A stretch of 64,000 nt of DNA from an uncultured Monoglobus sp. (GCA_947624305.1 CANQKC010000001.1:124001-188000), one strand, 5' to 3'; shown: positions 16,308-25,517, counted from the first letter of the stretch. Translations and numbers: made by a program. The notes: generated from the sequence alone by a model not told the origin.

Positions 16308-18247
16308 TTTATGGCAATAAAATTTATTTCTAAATTATCCATTTTTATTTTCGGGCCGCTTTCCATATAAGCATCATACTTTTTTTCGGTTCTGAAATCG
16401 AGTCTCGCGCGCTTCTTAAACTCAAAAATATCCGCGCCTTCCGCGTAAATTTTTTCAAAAACAGCTCGGATTTTCTGTTCAAATTCTGCCTTTGGCTGAT
16501 CGGTCCCAAAACCTGAAGCAGACTCCGGGCCCATGAAACAAAGCCGCGCAGTTCCGCGGATTTCGCCGTTTAACGCGTCAGCCTCAATATCCGGCCTTTT
16601 GCCCTTGATTGAGTAAGAAACGCCGTTTTCGGATGTAAAGAAAAGCTCTTCGTCGCATCTGCCGAGCGCTGAATTTACAAGCCTGCACTCATCGCCGCTA
16701 AGCCTTGCCGCGGGGAACCGCCCGTTAAACACAATTCCGCCGCCTATGCCATCTTTGGAAACAATTGGCATAACCGCGCCCGAGCCGATGCCAGAGACGC
16801 GCGAGTTAAAGTCGATCAGATTTGTCTCAAGGCCGCCGACTGCGGACTTTTCCGAAAACAAAAGCTCGTAATATCTCGCGGCGCTTTCCTCAAGCGAGGG
16901 TTCGGCCCCGGTCAGATAATCCTTGGCCGACTCCGCGGCGCACAGCTTTGTCTCTAGCCTCACTTCGTCTATGCCGAGAAAGCTCCCGCACAGCTCCGCC
17001 GCCGCTCCGCTTTTCAGCACGTCGTCGGAAAACACTATCAGCTTAAGATGCGAGAGAGTCGGCGACTTTCCGAGATACGACTTAGAGTCCTCGACCGCCT
17101 CGTAAATATTGGGCGCGGCGAGGATCAAATTGTTAGTCGGCTTCTCGCCGCTCTCCTCCTGCTCTTTATTCGCGCTCGCGTCACGCTCCGGTGCGGTCGC
17201 GTCAGTGTCACTGCCGCTGCTCAAAGGATTTGAAAACTGCAGGGTGAAATTATAGCCGTCACCCTCCGCCGCGTCAACTCCGACCGCTATCACATACGCG
17301 GTGTTCTCGACCTCTCTCGCCGCGCCGCAGCCTGCAAGCGGAAGCAGCATCAGGGGCAAAAGCAAAACAGCGGCTTTTTTCGCGTTTGGAATTTTTTTAA
17401 ATCCCAACTCGCCTAAAAGCTTCCCGATTATTATAAACTCCGCGGAAAGATATAGAACAGCGGACGCAGCGGATATTATTATGTTCACCGCGTCAAGCCT
17501 CATGTTAAGGCGGCTCATGCCCGAAAACCTCGCCATGCTGCGACCGCCGAGCTCCGACATGCCGCGCGGAACCGCGAGAAACAACACAACATAATACGCG
17601 GCGTAAAGCGCGAGCGCGATCAGTATCGAGGCGAATATCCCCCTGCTCTCACGCTCCTCTTTGCAGACGAGCATATATGCGGCAGGCAGCAATATTTCGG
17701 AAAACGCGAACACGTTTTTAAAAGCCGACGCCGCCAGAACCCCGGCTCCGTTTCCGAGGGCGGGCGCAGCGCTATACGGATCGCAATGCCCCGCGGCGTT
17801 CAGCGTGATCGCTGCAAGCCCGAGCGCGATCACAGGAACGCAAAGGCCGCAGAGCTTAAACAGCGGCCCCTTTCCTCCTCTCGCGATCATCAAAACGGCG
17901 ATAAGGATGATCGCTGCCGCTAAAAAGCGCGAAACGCCGATATATGACGAGCCGCCGAGGACGCGTGAAACGGAATAAACATAATATACCGCGCCGCAAA
18001 TAAAATAAGCGGCAAGCAGGGTATAAACAAATTTTTTAACTCCGCTTTTTTCAAGAAAAGCGCAAATCGGTTTTCTCAGCGCCCAAACCGCCCCGACGAT
18101 GATCAGGAAGAATATCACGCTCAAAATCAGCGAAAGGCAGGCGGCGGAGCCGTTTTCATAGACAAGGCCGCCCGAAAAATCAAGGAACAGCTTAACTATC
18201 ACGCTGTTTATCACAAGACAGCACAGGTTAAAATTTATTTTGCTCAT
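16304..18247 (-). CDS. Fused GerAB-GerAC spore germination protein
   Basis: A 647-residue protein joining two germinant-receptor subunits normally made separately. Residues 1 to about 290 are a multi-pass membrane part like GerAB, an amino-acid permease relative (usual length about 365). A segment with a lipoprotein-type signal then follows: KK, a run of hydrophobic residues and LAGC with Cys307. After it comes a GerAC-like part beginning AREVENTAYVIAVGVD and ending with a typical GerAC C-terminal domain. No stop or frameshift separates them. The ATG at 18247 lies 7 bases past the gerAA stop, and a TTG at 18253 is also possible. It should sit in the inner membrane of the spore and help sense germinants together with GerAA. 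Confidence 0.8.
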   Translation of the reverse strand: MSKINFNLCCLVINSVIVKLFLDFSGGLVYENGSAACLSLILSVIFFLIIVGAVWALRKPICAFLEKSGVKKFVYTLLAAYFICGAVYYVYSVSRVLGGSSYIGVSRFLAAAIILIAVLMIARGGKGPLFKLCGLCVPVIALGLAAITLNAAGHCDPYSAAPALGNGAGVLAASAFKNVFAFSEILLPAAYMLVCKEERESRGIFASILIALALYAAYYVVLFLAVPRGMSELGGRSMARFSGMSRLNMRLDAVNIIISAASAVLYLSAEFIIIGKLLGELGFKKIPNAKKAAVLLLPLMLLPLAGCGAAREVENTAYVIAVGVDAAEGDGYNFTLQFSNPLSSGSDTDATAPERDASANKEQEESGEKPTNNLILAAPNIYEAVEDSKSYLGKSPTLSHLKLIVFSDDVLKSGAAAELCGSFLGIDEVRLETKLCAAESAKDYLTGAEPSLEESAARYYELLFSEKSAVGGLETNLIDFNSRVSGIGSGAVMPIVSKDGIGGGIVFNGRFPAARLSGDECRLVNSALGRCDEELFFTSENGVSYSIKGKRPDIEADALNGEIRGTARLCFMGPESASGFGTDQPKAEFEQKIRAVFEKIYAEGADIFEFKKRARLDFRTEKKYDAYMESGPKIKMDNLEINFIAIN

Positions 18248-18253
18248 AATCAA

Positions 18254-19753
18254 TCACTCGTTTTCATTATATTTCCACTTGCGGCTTATTTCCGGCTGCT
18301 TGATCTCATCCTGCGGCATAAGCTCGGGCGGGCGCTTTTCCTTTTTCCAGATCGGCTTTACCAGCACCGACTCGGACGAATGACCGCCCGCGCGGTAGCG
18401 GCTCAAAAACGGAACGCCGAAGGTGGTCGTCTGCGCGAGCAGGCTGAGCGTGATAAGCACCGACGCCGTGAGACCGATAACTCCCAAAAAATACGCGGCA
18501 AAAATGTATATAAACTTAAGCACGCTCAAAGATCTGGACAGCGAAAGCGTCGGGGTTGAAAACGCGCCTATTCCGCCGATCGAGACAATAATAATAAGCA
18601 GCGGGCTGACAATACTGGCCTCGACCGCGGCCTGACCGAGAATAAGGCCCCCGATAATTCCGAGAGTGCTGCCGATAGGGTTCGGGACTCTGACCGAGGC
18701 TTCCTTGATCAGCTCAAACGCGAGCTCCATCAGCAGCAGTTCCACGATCAGCGGGAACGGCACCTTCTCGCGCGTGGCTGAAATCGCGATAAGCAGATCA
18801 GTCGGGATGACCTCCTGATGATAGAGCATTACCGCAATGAACAGAGACGGCAGCAGCACCGACACCGCCATACCGAACAGGCGCACAAGCCTCATCAGGT
18901 TCGCCTCGGGAACGCGCACATAGTTATCCTCGGTGGCCTCGATCAAGTCCATTGTAGTCGTGGGCAGAATAAGCGCGAAGGGGCTTCCCTGAACGATCAC
19001 GGCCACCTTTCCGTCAGCGAGCATCGCGGCGACTCTGTCGGGCCGCTCGGTCTTGAGAGTGCGCGTCATCGGGAAGTATGTCGAGTCCTCGATCATCATT
19101 TCAACATCGCTCGAGGAAAAAATATACTCGGTCTCTATCCCCCTGAGCCTGCGCTCGACCTCGGCGACAATATCATGGTTGGCGATATTTTCAATGTACA
19201 TAAGCGCGCAGGGCACCTGATTGCTGTTTCCCACGGGTATGCTTACCGCGGTCGTGTCGGGGCTGCGCAGTATCTTTCTGACCAGCGCGATGTTTGTCAT
19301 GATCGACTCCGCGAACGCCTCCTGAGGCCCCGCGAGGCTCACTTCCTGCGTCGGAGCTTCAACGCCTCGGGCGTCCCAACCCTTCACGTCCGCTGAAAAG
19401 CAGCATGCGCAGCCGTCAATGAACACGGCGCAGTCGCCGAACGAAACCTTTTGTCCCACCTCGGAATAATCATTCACGACGGAAAGCGGGGCAACCGATA
19501 AAATACGCTCGCTCACCACAGCTTTTTTGCCGCGCTCGCTTGTGTCAAACTCGCCGCATGTCAAAAGCGACCGCATTATGTCGCGGTTCAAATAAGTCTG
19601 GTTGGTCATGCCGTCATAGTATATTAAAAATCCGTCGGAAGTCTCGTTCTTAAACTTCACACGAAACTCGCGCAGATTAAAATCCATATTGCTGTCCGGC
19701 CTGAACATTTCTTTTATTATCCTTTTGTTCTCGGAAACGCTTGAACTGATCAC
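18254..19753 (-). CDS. gerAA: Spore germination protein, GerAA family
   Basis: About 499 residues. The N-terminal cytosolic half contains VISSSVSENKRIIKEMF, FLIYYDGMTNQTYLN and the SPDTTAVSIPVGNSNQVPCALMYI region; EDSTYFPMTRTLKTERPDRVAAMLADGKVAVIVQGSPFALILP is broken here into the usual phrases ERPDRVAAML and VQGSPFALILP. Membrane helices follow, with GGLILGQAAVEASIVSPLLI in the C-terminal half, all hallmarks of GerA A subunits. I chose the GTG at 19753 because GGTGAT lies four bases upstream; the GTG at 19762 falls inside that site. The next gene is the fused B-C subunit, so the two genes encode a complete receptor. This is direct evidence for a spore-forming host. Confidence 0.93.
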   Translation of the reverse strand: MISSSVSENKRIIKEMFRPDSNMDFNLREFRVKFKNETSDGFLIYYDGMTNQTYLNRDIMRSLLTCGEFDTSERGKKAVVSERILSVAPLSVVNDYSEVGQKVSFGDCAVFIDGCACCFSADVKGWDARGVEAPTQEVSLAGPQEAFAESIMTNIALVRKILRSPDTTAVSIPVGNSNQVPCALMYIENIANHDIVAEVERRLRGIETEYIFSSSDVEMMIEDSTYFPMTRTLKTERPDRVAAMLADGKVAVIVQGSPFALILPTTTMDLIEATEDNYVRVPEANLMRLVRLFGMAVSVLLPSLFIAVMLYHQEVIPTDLLIAISATREKVPFPLIVELLLMELAFELIKEASVRVPNPIGSTLGIIGGLILGQAAVEASIVSPLLIIIVSIGGIGAFSTPTLSLSRSLSVLKFIYIFAAYFLGVIGLTASVLITLSLLAQTTTFGVPFLSRYRAGGHSSESVLVKPIWKKEKRPPELMPQDEIKQPEISRKWKYNENE

Positions 19754-19800
19754 ATTTATCACCGTTAATATTTTTGCCGATAAAGTAATTAATATACATG

Positions 19801-19829
19801 TTGACTATTTTGTTCATTGCGTATATAAT
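19801..19829 (+). promoter_or_regulatory. Promoter for the flavodoxin-like gene
   Basis: TTGACT (19801-19806) and TATAAT (19824-19829) are 17 bases apart, about 30 bases before the ATG. Confidence 0.75.
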
Positions 19830-19861
19830 ATAAATAACCAAATTTTGAAAGGATGATTTTC

Positions 19862-20485
19862 ATGAAAGTATTATTGATCAACGGCAGCCCGCATCCGAAG
19901 GGCTGCACATACACGGCGCTCAGCGCGGCTGCCGATGAGCTTAACAAAAACGGGATCGACACAGAGATAATCCAGGTGGGCGCAAAGCCCATTGTCGGCT
20001 GCATCGGCTGCGGCGCCTGCGGAAAGCTCGGCAAATGCCAGTTCGGCGGCGACCCGGTCAACGAGACCGCGGCGAAATGCGCCGAGGCTGACGGAATAAT
20101 CGTCGGCACGCCCGTTCACTACGCCGCTTCCTCGGGAGCCGTAAAATCGTTCATGGACCGCCTTTTCTACTCCGCGGGCAAGAACCTTACATACAAGCCC
20201 GCGGCAGCGGTGGCAAGCTGCCGCAGGGGCGGCGCGTCGGCGGCGCTTGACCAGATCAACAAGTATTTCACGATCAATCAGATGCCTATCGTCAGCTCGA
20301 ACTACTGGAACATGGTTCACGGCAGCGCGCCCGAGCAGGTTCTTGAGGACAAAGAGGGCATCCAGACCATGCGTCTGCTTGGCCGCAACATGGCGTGGCT
20401 GATAAAGGCGATCGACGCCGCCAAGCAAAACGGCATAAACCACCCCGACCCCGAGCCCAAGGAATACACCAATTTTATAAGATAA
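19862..20485 (+). CDS. Flavodoxin-fold NAD(P)H-dependent oxidoreductase with Cys cluster
   Basis: A 207-residue protein. The N-terminus VLLINGSPHPKGCTYTAL is the FMN-phosphate loop of the NADPH-dependent FMN reductase/iron-sulfur flavoprotein superfamily. It is followed by GCIGCGACGKLGKC, a compact four-Cys pattern found in many clostridial members, and by GTPVHYAASSGAVKSFMDRLFY, here cited in parts: VGTPVHYA and MDRLFY. It probably transfers electrons via FMN; whether the cysteines hold an Fe-S cluster is unknown. The start follows GAAAGGATG. The gene stands alone between the germination operon and the phosphopantetheinyl transferase gene. Confidence 0.82.
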   Translation: MKVLLINGSPHPKGCTYTALSAAADELNKNGIDTEIIQVGAKPIVGCIGCGACGKLGKCQFGGDPVNETAAKCAEADGIIVGTPVHYAASSGAVKSFMDRLFYSAGKNLTYKPAAAVASCRRGGASAALDQINKYFTINQMPIVSSNYWNMVHGSAPEQVLEDKEGIQTMRLLGRNMAWLIKAIDAAKQNGINHPDPEPKEYTNFIR

Positions 20486-20498
20486 TTCCGTATTTAAA

Positions 20499-20528
20499 GC
20501 GGCGGCACAGTCTATGCTGTGCCGCCGC
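20499..20528. terminator. Hairpin between convergent genes
   Basis: A 12-bp GC-rich stem (GCGGCGGCACAG and complement) with a 6-base loop TCTATG, followed by a short T run (CTGTTTTG). It serves the flavodoxin gene and possibly the convergent transferase gene. Confidence 0.7.
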
Positions 20529-20542
20529 CTGTTTTGAGGGCG

Positions 20543-21154
20543 CTAACCGTTAAGCTTATCTTCGCATATTGATATTTCGTAGTCCTTATACTCTTTATTA
20601 ATCAGCCTGCACCGGACCTCGGTTCCGCCACGCAGAATGACGTTTGCTTCGGGAATTATCTCAATACTCCGCGGAGAGAGGCTCAAGCCCTCTCCGGTCA
20701 TTTTTAAGTAACTCTCCTTCATTGTCCACAGCCTGAAAAATCTTCGGTTCCTGTCCGCGGCGTCTTGAGACCCCAAAACATATTCCCGCTCGCGCGGAGA
20801 AAATACGCGCTTCATAATTTCAAAGTGTGCGTCCGTGACACGCTCAATATCGCAGCCCACCGGCGCGTCGGCCATGGTGCACATAACCATCTCACCCGAG
20901 TGTGAAATATTAAAGTGCGCGCCCTCGCAAAAAAGCTTTCCGTTTTCGCCGACTTTCACATAATCCGCGGAAAAGCCGCGCTTTTTAAGCGTCTCAGCCA
21001 AAAGCTGCCACGCGCCGAGACTCAGCTTCCTGTCTCCCGCGTTACGATATTTTAAAATGTATTCGATCCGCCAATCGGGAATTCCGCGGAACGCCGCGCG
21101 GTCAAACGCGGGATCGGGCAGCGCGGAAACGTTTTTCAGATAAAATTCCGCCAT
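20543..21154 (-). CDS. 4'-phosphopantetheinyl transferase, Sfp type
   Basis: A 203-residue Sfp-like transferase that moves phosphopantetheine from CoA to a Ser of carrier proteins. It shows FNISHSGEMVMC, the Mg-binding VGCDIERV, and FFRLWTMKESYLKMTGEGL (WxxKES) in the expected order. The ATG at 21154 has GGGGTGAT upstream; a longer frame lacks support. Its own promoter is divergent from the promoter of the hydrolase-condensation-carrier-ligase operon, so it is the likely activator of the carrier protein at 23774. Confidence 0.92.
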   Translation of the reverse strand: MAEFYLKNVSALPDPAFDRAAFRGIPDWRIEYILKYRNAGDRKLSLGAWQLLAETLKKRGFSADYVKVGENGKLFCEGAHFNISHSGEMVMCTMADAPVGCDIERVTDAHFEIMKRVFSPREREYVLGSQDAADRNRRFFRLWTMKESYLKMTGEGLSLSPRSIEIIPEANVILRGGTEVRCRLINKEYKDYEISICEDKLNG

Positions 21155-21179
21155 TTTTATATCACCCCGCCTTAAGAAT

Positions 21180-21208
21180 ATTATACCACACAGATATAAT
21201 GATTGCAA
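21180..21208 (-). promoter_or_regulatory. Promoter for the phosphopantetheinyl transferase gene
   Basis: Minus-strand TTGCAA (21203-21208) and TATAAT (21180-21185) with 17-base spacing. Confidence 0.7.
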
Positions 21209-21291
21209 GAATTTTGCCAAAAACAGAACGGCCTACGCATCAAAAGCGGACAGAATTTAAGTTCTTCCGTCCGTTTAAATCTTATTTGCAC

Positions 21292-21320
21292 TTGACAAAC
21301 AACGCTTAAATAAATATAAT
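21292..21320 (+). promoter_or_regulatory. Promoter for the hydrolase-condensation-carrier-ligase operon
   Basis: TTGACA (21292-21297) and TATAAT (21315-21320) match consensus with 17-base spacing. The leader to the first ATG is about 70 bases. Confidence 0.85.
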
Positions 21321-21399
21321 ATACATATACAATTTCTGTAAAAAGTCTGTTATCGCTTTTTGAAATTTGATTGTCGAAAATTATACAAATGGTGAGGCT

Positions 21400-22332
21400 A
21401 TGTTAATATTTTTTATCGCGGTTATTCTGATCATCCTCGGTTTTTTGATCGGATCGGTCTATTTGTTCATAACGACCGTGCGGCGCAGCGACAGCAGCGC
21501 GAAGGCGACAAAGATGTCGGGCGGCTCGTGGGACAAGCACCGCGCGCTGCTCAGCGAGAGCCGCGAATGGCTGAACGCCGCGAAATGCGAAAAACTTCAT
21601 ATAAAGAGCTTTGACGGGCTGACGCTCGCGGGATATTACTATCCCGCCGAAAACTGCGGCGGTAGTCTTGTTATGGCGTTCAACGGCTATCGCTCGGACT
21701 CGCGCGGACAGTACAGCCACATCACGCGGTACTTAAACGGGCTCGGGATAGACGTTGTGCTGGTCGACGACCGCGCCCACGGCGAGAGCGAGGGAAAATA
21801 CGTCGGCTTCGGAACGCTTGACAGATATGACTGCAAATCGTGGGCGGAATATATTGACAAAAGGTTCGGCGGCAAACGAAAGATATATCTTTACGGCGTG
21901 TCGATGGGCGCCGCGTCGGTGCTTATGGCGGGCGCGCTCGGCCTTCCCGCCTCGGTCAAGGGGATCATCGCCGACTGCGGCTTTACCTCGACATACGACG
22001 TGTTTAAGCACGTTTTGAACAGTTGGTACCACCTGCCCGCGTTCCCGCTGCTCAATATTTCGGACTTGATGTGCCGCGCCTTCGCTGGGTACGGCTATAA
22101 GGACGCGGACGCGGTCTCGGCGGTCAAAAGCTCGACCCTTCCTCTGCTTGTCATCCACGGCGAGAACGATACCTTTGTGCCCGCTTATATGGCCCCGATG
22201 ATATACGAGGCGTCGGCCTCAAAGCACAAAAGGCTGCTTATCGTCAAGAACGCCGAGCACGCCGAGAGTTATTTTATTGATATGCAAAACTACAGAAAAA
22301 CAATTACCGACTTTATCAGGGAGACACAATAA
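21400..22332 (+). CDS. Membrane-anchored alpha/beta hydrolase
   Basis: A 310-residue protein. Residues 1-28 are a membrane helix (LIFFIAVILIILGFLIGSVY), followed by a serine-hydrolase domain. The nucleophile motif is YGVSMGAAS with S168; the acid is in VIHGENDTFVP and the His in NAEHAES. It resembles the large clostridial family of anchored hydrolases related to BAAT/DUF-type peptidases. As first gene of an operon with condensation, carrier and ligase genes it could act as a releasing or editing esterase, but it may equally be unrelated. GGTGAGG lies close to the chosen ATG (short spacing), so the start is less certain than the frame. Confidence 0.8.
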   Translation: MLIFFIAVILIILGFLIGSVYLFITTVRRSDSSAKATKMSGGSWDKHRALLSESREWLNAAKCEKLHIKSFDGLTLAGYYYPAENCGGSLVMAFNGYRSDSRGQYSHITRYLNGLGIDVVLVDDRAHGESEGKYVGFGTLDRYDCKSWAEYIDKRFGGKRKIYLYGVSMGAASVLMAGALGLPASVKGIIADCGFTSTYDVFKHVLNSWYHLPAFPLLNISDLMCRAFAGYGYKDADAVSAVKSSTLPLLVIHGENDTFVPAYMAPMIYEASASKHKRLLIVKNAEHAESYFIDMQNYRKTITDFIRETQ

Positions 22333-22362
22333 ATATAAATTTTTGAAAGGCAAGGTGATTTT

Positions 22363-23751
22363 ATGCCCGAAACCTATCCACTGACACCCGCGCAGAAAAT
22401 GCACTTTTACACACAAATGAGCTGCGCGAACCACCCCGAGGTGCTTAACATCGGCACGAGCGTGCTGCTGAACAGCGAAATGGATTTTGACGCGCTGCGC
22501 GACGCGTTCATCAAATCATACGGTCGCTATGAGGCCGCGCGAATAAGGTTCGGCAAAGATAAAAACGGCGAAATATTTCAATATATTACCGATGAGCCAA
22601 TGAGGGAGCCGAATTATCTCGACTTCGCCGCGCAGGGCGTGAGCCAGGAGGATGCCGAGGCTGAGATCAGGCGTCTGGCATCGGTTCCGCTTGAGAGATA
22701 CAACTCGCAGATGTTCAGAGTCTATTTCCTCAAAATGCCGAACGGCTACAACGGAGTTTTCTTTCTGGTCGATCATATGATAATGGACTCTTCGGCGATA
22801 ATAGTTTTTATCGGCGATATTATCGAGATATATTGCAATGCTATTTATGACACCGAACCGCCGAAGGAACTGAAATCGTACATTGCCGCTCTTGAAAAGG
22901 ATTTGAAATACGCGGGCAGCCGCGCCGAGGAAAGAGACAGGCAGTTCTGGGAGGAAACGGTGCTGACTCACGAGCCGCTTTTCACCGACATTCTCGGCCC
23001 CGCGCGGCTTGACGGAGCACGAAAAGAAGCGGGCGATCCCAACAAGCGAAGCGCAAGGGTAACGTCAAACACCGTTGAGGCCGACATATGCACGTTTTCG
23101 CTTGAGGAGGACCCGTCGAACCGGCTCATGGATTACTGCCGCGAGAAAAACGTGCCCATGGTCTGCCTGCTGCTTTCGGCGCTCAGGACGTATCTTTCAA
23201 AGTTCAACAGATACGCCGAGGACATCAGCGTCAAGACCACCATTTCGCGGCGCGGCACAGTGCTTGAGACAAAGAGCGGCGGAACGAGGATACACTTCTT
23301 CCCCTTCCGTATGCAGTTCAGCAACAGTATGAAATATATCGACTCGCTGAGGAAAATCCAGGAAATGCAGAACAAAATTTTCCGCCACGCCAACTATGAT
23401 CCGATAAAGCTCAACATGGAGATCGCCAAGCGGTTCGGGAACCGGCCCGGCGAGAGCTATGACTCGGTATCGCTGACATATCAGCCGATGTCAATGCGCG
23501 AGAGCAACAGCATGCTCAAGGACATCGACTATTTCGCGAAGTGGATTTCAAACGGCGTGGCCGCACAGCCGTATTACCTGACGGTCATGCACAACCCTGA
23601 GACAAAGGGGCTTGACTTTTTCTGGGAATATCAAAAGGGCGCGGTCACTCCCGAGCAGCTTGAGTACATCTACTATTACCTCTGCAAGATACTTTTCGAG
23701 GTCATAAAGGACGACGAGAGAACGATCAACGAAATAATAGAAACGGTTTAA
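22363..23751 (+). CDS. Free-standing condensation-domain protein
   Basis: A 462-residue protein with the fold signature of NRPS condensation domains and related CoA-dependent acyltransferases. It starts YPLTPAQKMHFYTQM, as condensation domains do. The catalytic HHxxxDG is present as DHMIMDS, with H138 and D142 kept, and the late VKTTISRRG and FFPFRMQF phrases fit the latch region. It would join an acyl group on the carrier protein to an amine or alcohol acceptor. It lies 30 bases after the hydrolase gene and 22 before the carrier gene, with AAGGTGA before the ATG. The acceptor cannot be predicted. Confidence 0.82.
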   Translation: MPETYPLTPAQKMHFYTQMSCANHPEVLNIGTSVLLNSEMDFDALRDAFIKSYGRYEAARIRFGKDKNGEIFQYITDEPMREPNYLDFAAQGVSQEDAEAEIRRLASVPLERYNSQMFRVYFLKMPNGYNGVFFLVDHMIMDSSAIIVFIGDIIEIYCNAIYDTEPPKELKSYIAALEKDLKYAGSRAEERDRQFWEETVLTHEPLFTDILGPARLDGARKEAGDPNKRSARVTSNTVEADICTFSLEEDPSNRLMDYCREKNVPMVCLLLSALRTYLSKFNRYAEDISVKTTISRRGTVLETKSGGTRIHFFPFRMQFSNSMKYIDSLRKIQEMQNKIFRHANYDPIKLNMEIAKRFGNRPGESYDSVSLTYQPMSMRESNSMLKDIDYFAKWISNGVAAQPYYLTVMHNPETKGLDFFWEYQKGAVTPEQLEYIYYYLCKILFEVIKDDERTINEIIETV

Positions 23752-23773
23752 AATTTTAAGAAAGGTGATAAAT

Positions 23774-24001
23774 ATGTTTGAAGAAATCAAAAAAATCATT
23801 TGCGAATATACCGAGACCGACCCGGGCGAGATCACCGAGGACTCGCGTTTTATCGACGATCTGGGAATGAACTCGTACAACATCATGTGCGCCGTGGGCG
23901 ACCTTGAGGACGAGTTTGACATAGAGGTCAACGAGAGCGACGTGGCCGGCATGCGCACGCTGGGCGATGTCGCCGAGTATGTTAAGTCAAAGCAAGGCTG
24001 A
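23774..24001 (+). CDS. Acyl/peptidyl carrier protein
   Basis: A 75-residue carrier protein. The attachment site is S34 in DDLGMNSYNIM, where most ACPs have DSL. The acidic helix II and the LEDEFDIEV phrase are typical. AAAGGTGATAA precedes the ATG at 23774; an in-frame ATG three codons earlier lies inside the ribosome-binding region. It is the likely substrate of the Sfp-type transferase and the tether between the ligase (24016) and the condensation protein (22363). Confidence 0.9.
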   Translation: MFEEIKKIICEYTETDPGEITEDSRFIDDLGMNSYNIMCAVGDLEDEFDIEVNESDVAGMRTLGDVAEYVKSKQG

Positions 24002-24015
24002 GCGGAGGGATTGGT

Positions 24016-25512
24016 ATGGACGGAATTAATTCCATAAAAGATCTGGTATACGCCGCCGCGGAAAAATACGGCGATAATCCGTATTTAAGATACAAAAGCG
24101 GCAAGGAGATAATCGACAAGTCATTCAACGAGACAAAGGCCGACAGCGACGCTTTCGGCGCGGCAATAAACGACCGTTTCAGAGATACAGCCGCGCATAT
24201 CGCGGTTATCGGCGGCACGAGCTATGAATGGATAATAACCTTTCTGGGAAGCGCGATAAGCGGAAACGTGATCGTGCCGCTTGATAAGGAGTCGGAAAGC
24301 ATTGACGACATGATGCAGCGGGCCGACGTCAACGTTCTTGTCTATGACAACGCGTATAAGGACAAGGCGCTCGGGGCCGCGGAAAAATGCCCGAAGATAC
24401 AGCTTACGCTCAACATGAGCGGCGAGCTCGCGGATTTCATCAGGCCCTACGCAGGGAAGGCGCCCGAAAACGAGATAGACTGCGACGCGCTCAGCGCGAT
24501 CCTGTTCACCTCCGGAACCACCGGAAAGAGCAAGGGCGTTATGCTGACCCAGCGCAACATCGCCGACAACGCCACCTGCATTGATGCGGGCGAAAAGCCC
24601 GGCGACAGGGTGATGACAGTTCTGCCGATCCACCACGCGTTCTGCTTCACCTGCGACGTGCTACTCGGAATGCACGGCGGAATGTGCCTCTGCGTCAATG
24701 ACTCGATCATGAGAGTCGCCCGCAACCTGCTTTTGTTTAAGCCGCACATTATTCTGGCCGTGCCGATGATATTCGCGTCAATGCTCAAGAGCGTGCAGAG
24801 CGCTGCGGAGCAAAAGCCCGACGTTCCGAAGCCCGAGATCGCAAAGGCCGCGTTTGGCGGCTGCCTCAGAACGCTCTACAGCGGCGGCGCGTACCTCAAC
24901 CCCAACATAGTCACGGGCTTTGAGGAATTCGGAATTCAGGTGCTTCAGGGATACGGCATGAGCGAGTGCTCGCCGAGGATAAGCTTCAACTCGAAATTCG
25001 AGTCAAAGCCCGACTCGCTCGGCAAGGTCGTTCCCAACTGCGAGGCGAGAATACGGGACGGCGAGATCCAGGTGCGCGGCACGAGCGTTATGCTCGGCTA
25101 TTACAAGGACGAGGAGCGAACACGCGAGGCCTTCACCGAGGATGGGTGGCTGCGCACGGGAGATCTCGGACGGCTCGATGAGGACAACTTCCTGTTTATG
25201 ACCGGAAGGGCGAAAAATCTTATCATTCTCTCAAACGGCGAGAACGTTTCCGCCGAGGAGCTTGAAAACAAATTTGACGGATTTCCCGAGGTTTCGGAAA
25301 TCGTCGTATACGGAAAAGACGATGTGATCACAGCCGAGATATATCTTGACCCCGACCTTGAAAAAGAAAACGCCAAAGCAAAAACCGAAGCGAAGATCGC
25401 CGAGATCAACTCCGGAATTCCGATGTACAAGCGGATAAACGCGGTCGTCTTCCGTGATGAGCCGTTCCCGAAAACATCGTCGCATAAAATAATCAGACCG
25501 AAAATACAATAA
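24016..25512 (+). CDS. AMP-forming acyl/amino acid ligase (ANL superfamily)
   Basis: A 498-residue adenylating enzyme. It shows the P-loop LFTSGTTGKSKGVML, YGMSECSPR, LRTGDLGRLDE, GRAKNLIILSNGENVS, and a C-terminal FPKTSSHKIIRPKI carrying the catalytic Lys. The length and motifs fit acyl-CoA synthetase or fatty-acyl-AMP ligase more than an NRPS A domain. It should load an acyl or amino acid group onto the carrier protein 14 bases upstream. The substrate pocket cannot be read by eye. A strong terminator follows the stop. Confidence 0.9.
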   Translation: MDGINSIKDLVYAAAEKYGDNPYLRYKSGKEIIDKSFNETKADSDAFGAAINDRFRDTAAHIAVIGGTSYEWIITFLGSAISGNVIVPLDKESESIDDMMQRADVNVLVYDNAYKDKALGAAEKCPKIQLTLNMSGELADFIRPYAGKAPENEIDCDALSAILFTSGTTGKSKGVMLTQRNIADNATCIDAGEKPGDRVMTVLPIHHAFCFTCDVLLGMHGGMCLCVNDSIMRVARNLLLFKPHIILAVPMIFASMLKSVQSAAEQKPDVPKPEIAKAAFGGCLRTLYSGGAYLNPNIVTGFEEFGIQVLQGYGMSECSPRISFNSKFESKPDSLGKVVPNCEARIRDGEIQVRGTSVMLGYYKDEERTREAFTEDGWLRTGDLGRLDEDNFLFMTGRAKNLIILSNGENVSAEELENKFDGFPEVSEIVVYGKDDVITAEIYLDPDLEKENAKAKTEAKIAEINSGIPMYKRINAVVFRDEPFPKTSSHKIIRPKIQ

Positions 25513-25517
25513 AAATC

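Noticed and set aside
19765-19800. Possible forespore sigma-G promoter for gerAA
   Set aside because: A GTATA and an AATATTA are present upstream of gerAA, but about 20 bases apart, longer than the usual 17-18; too weak to call.
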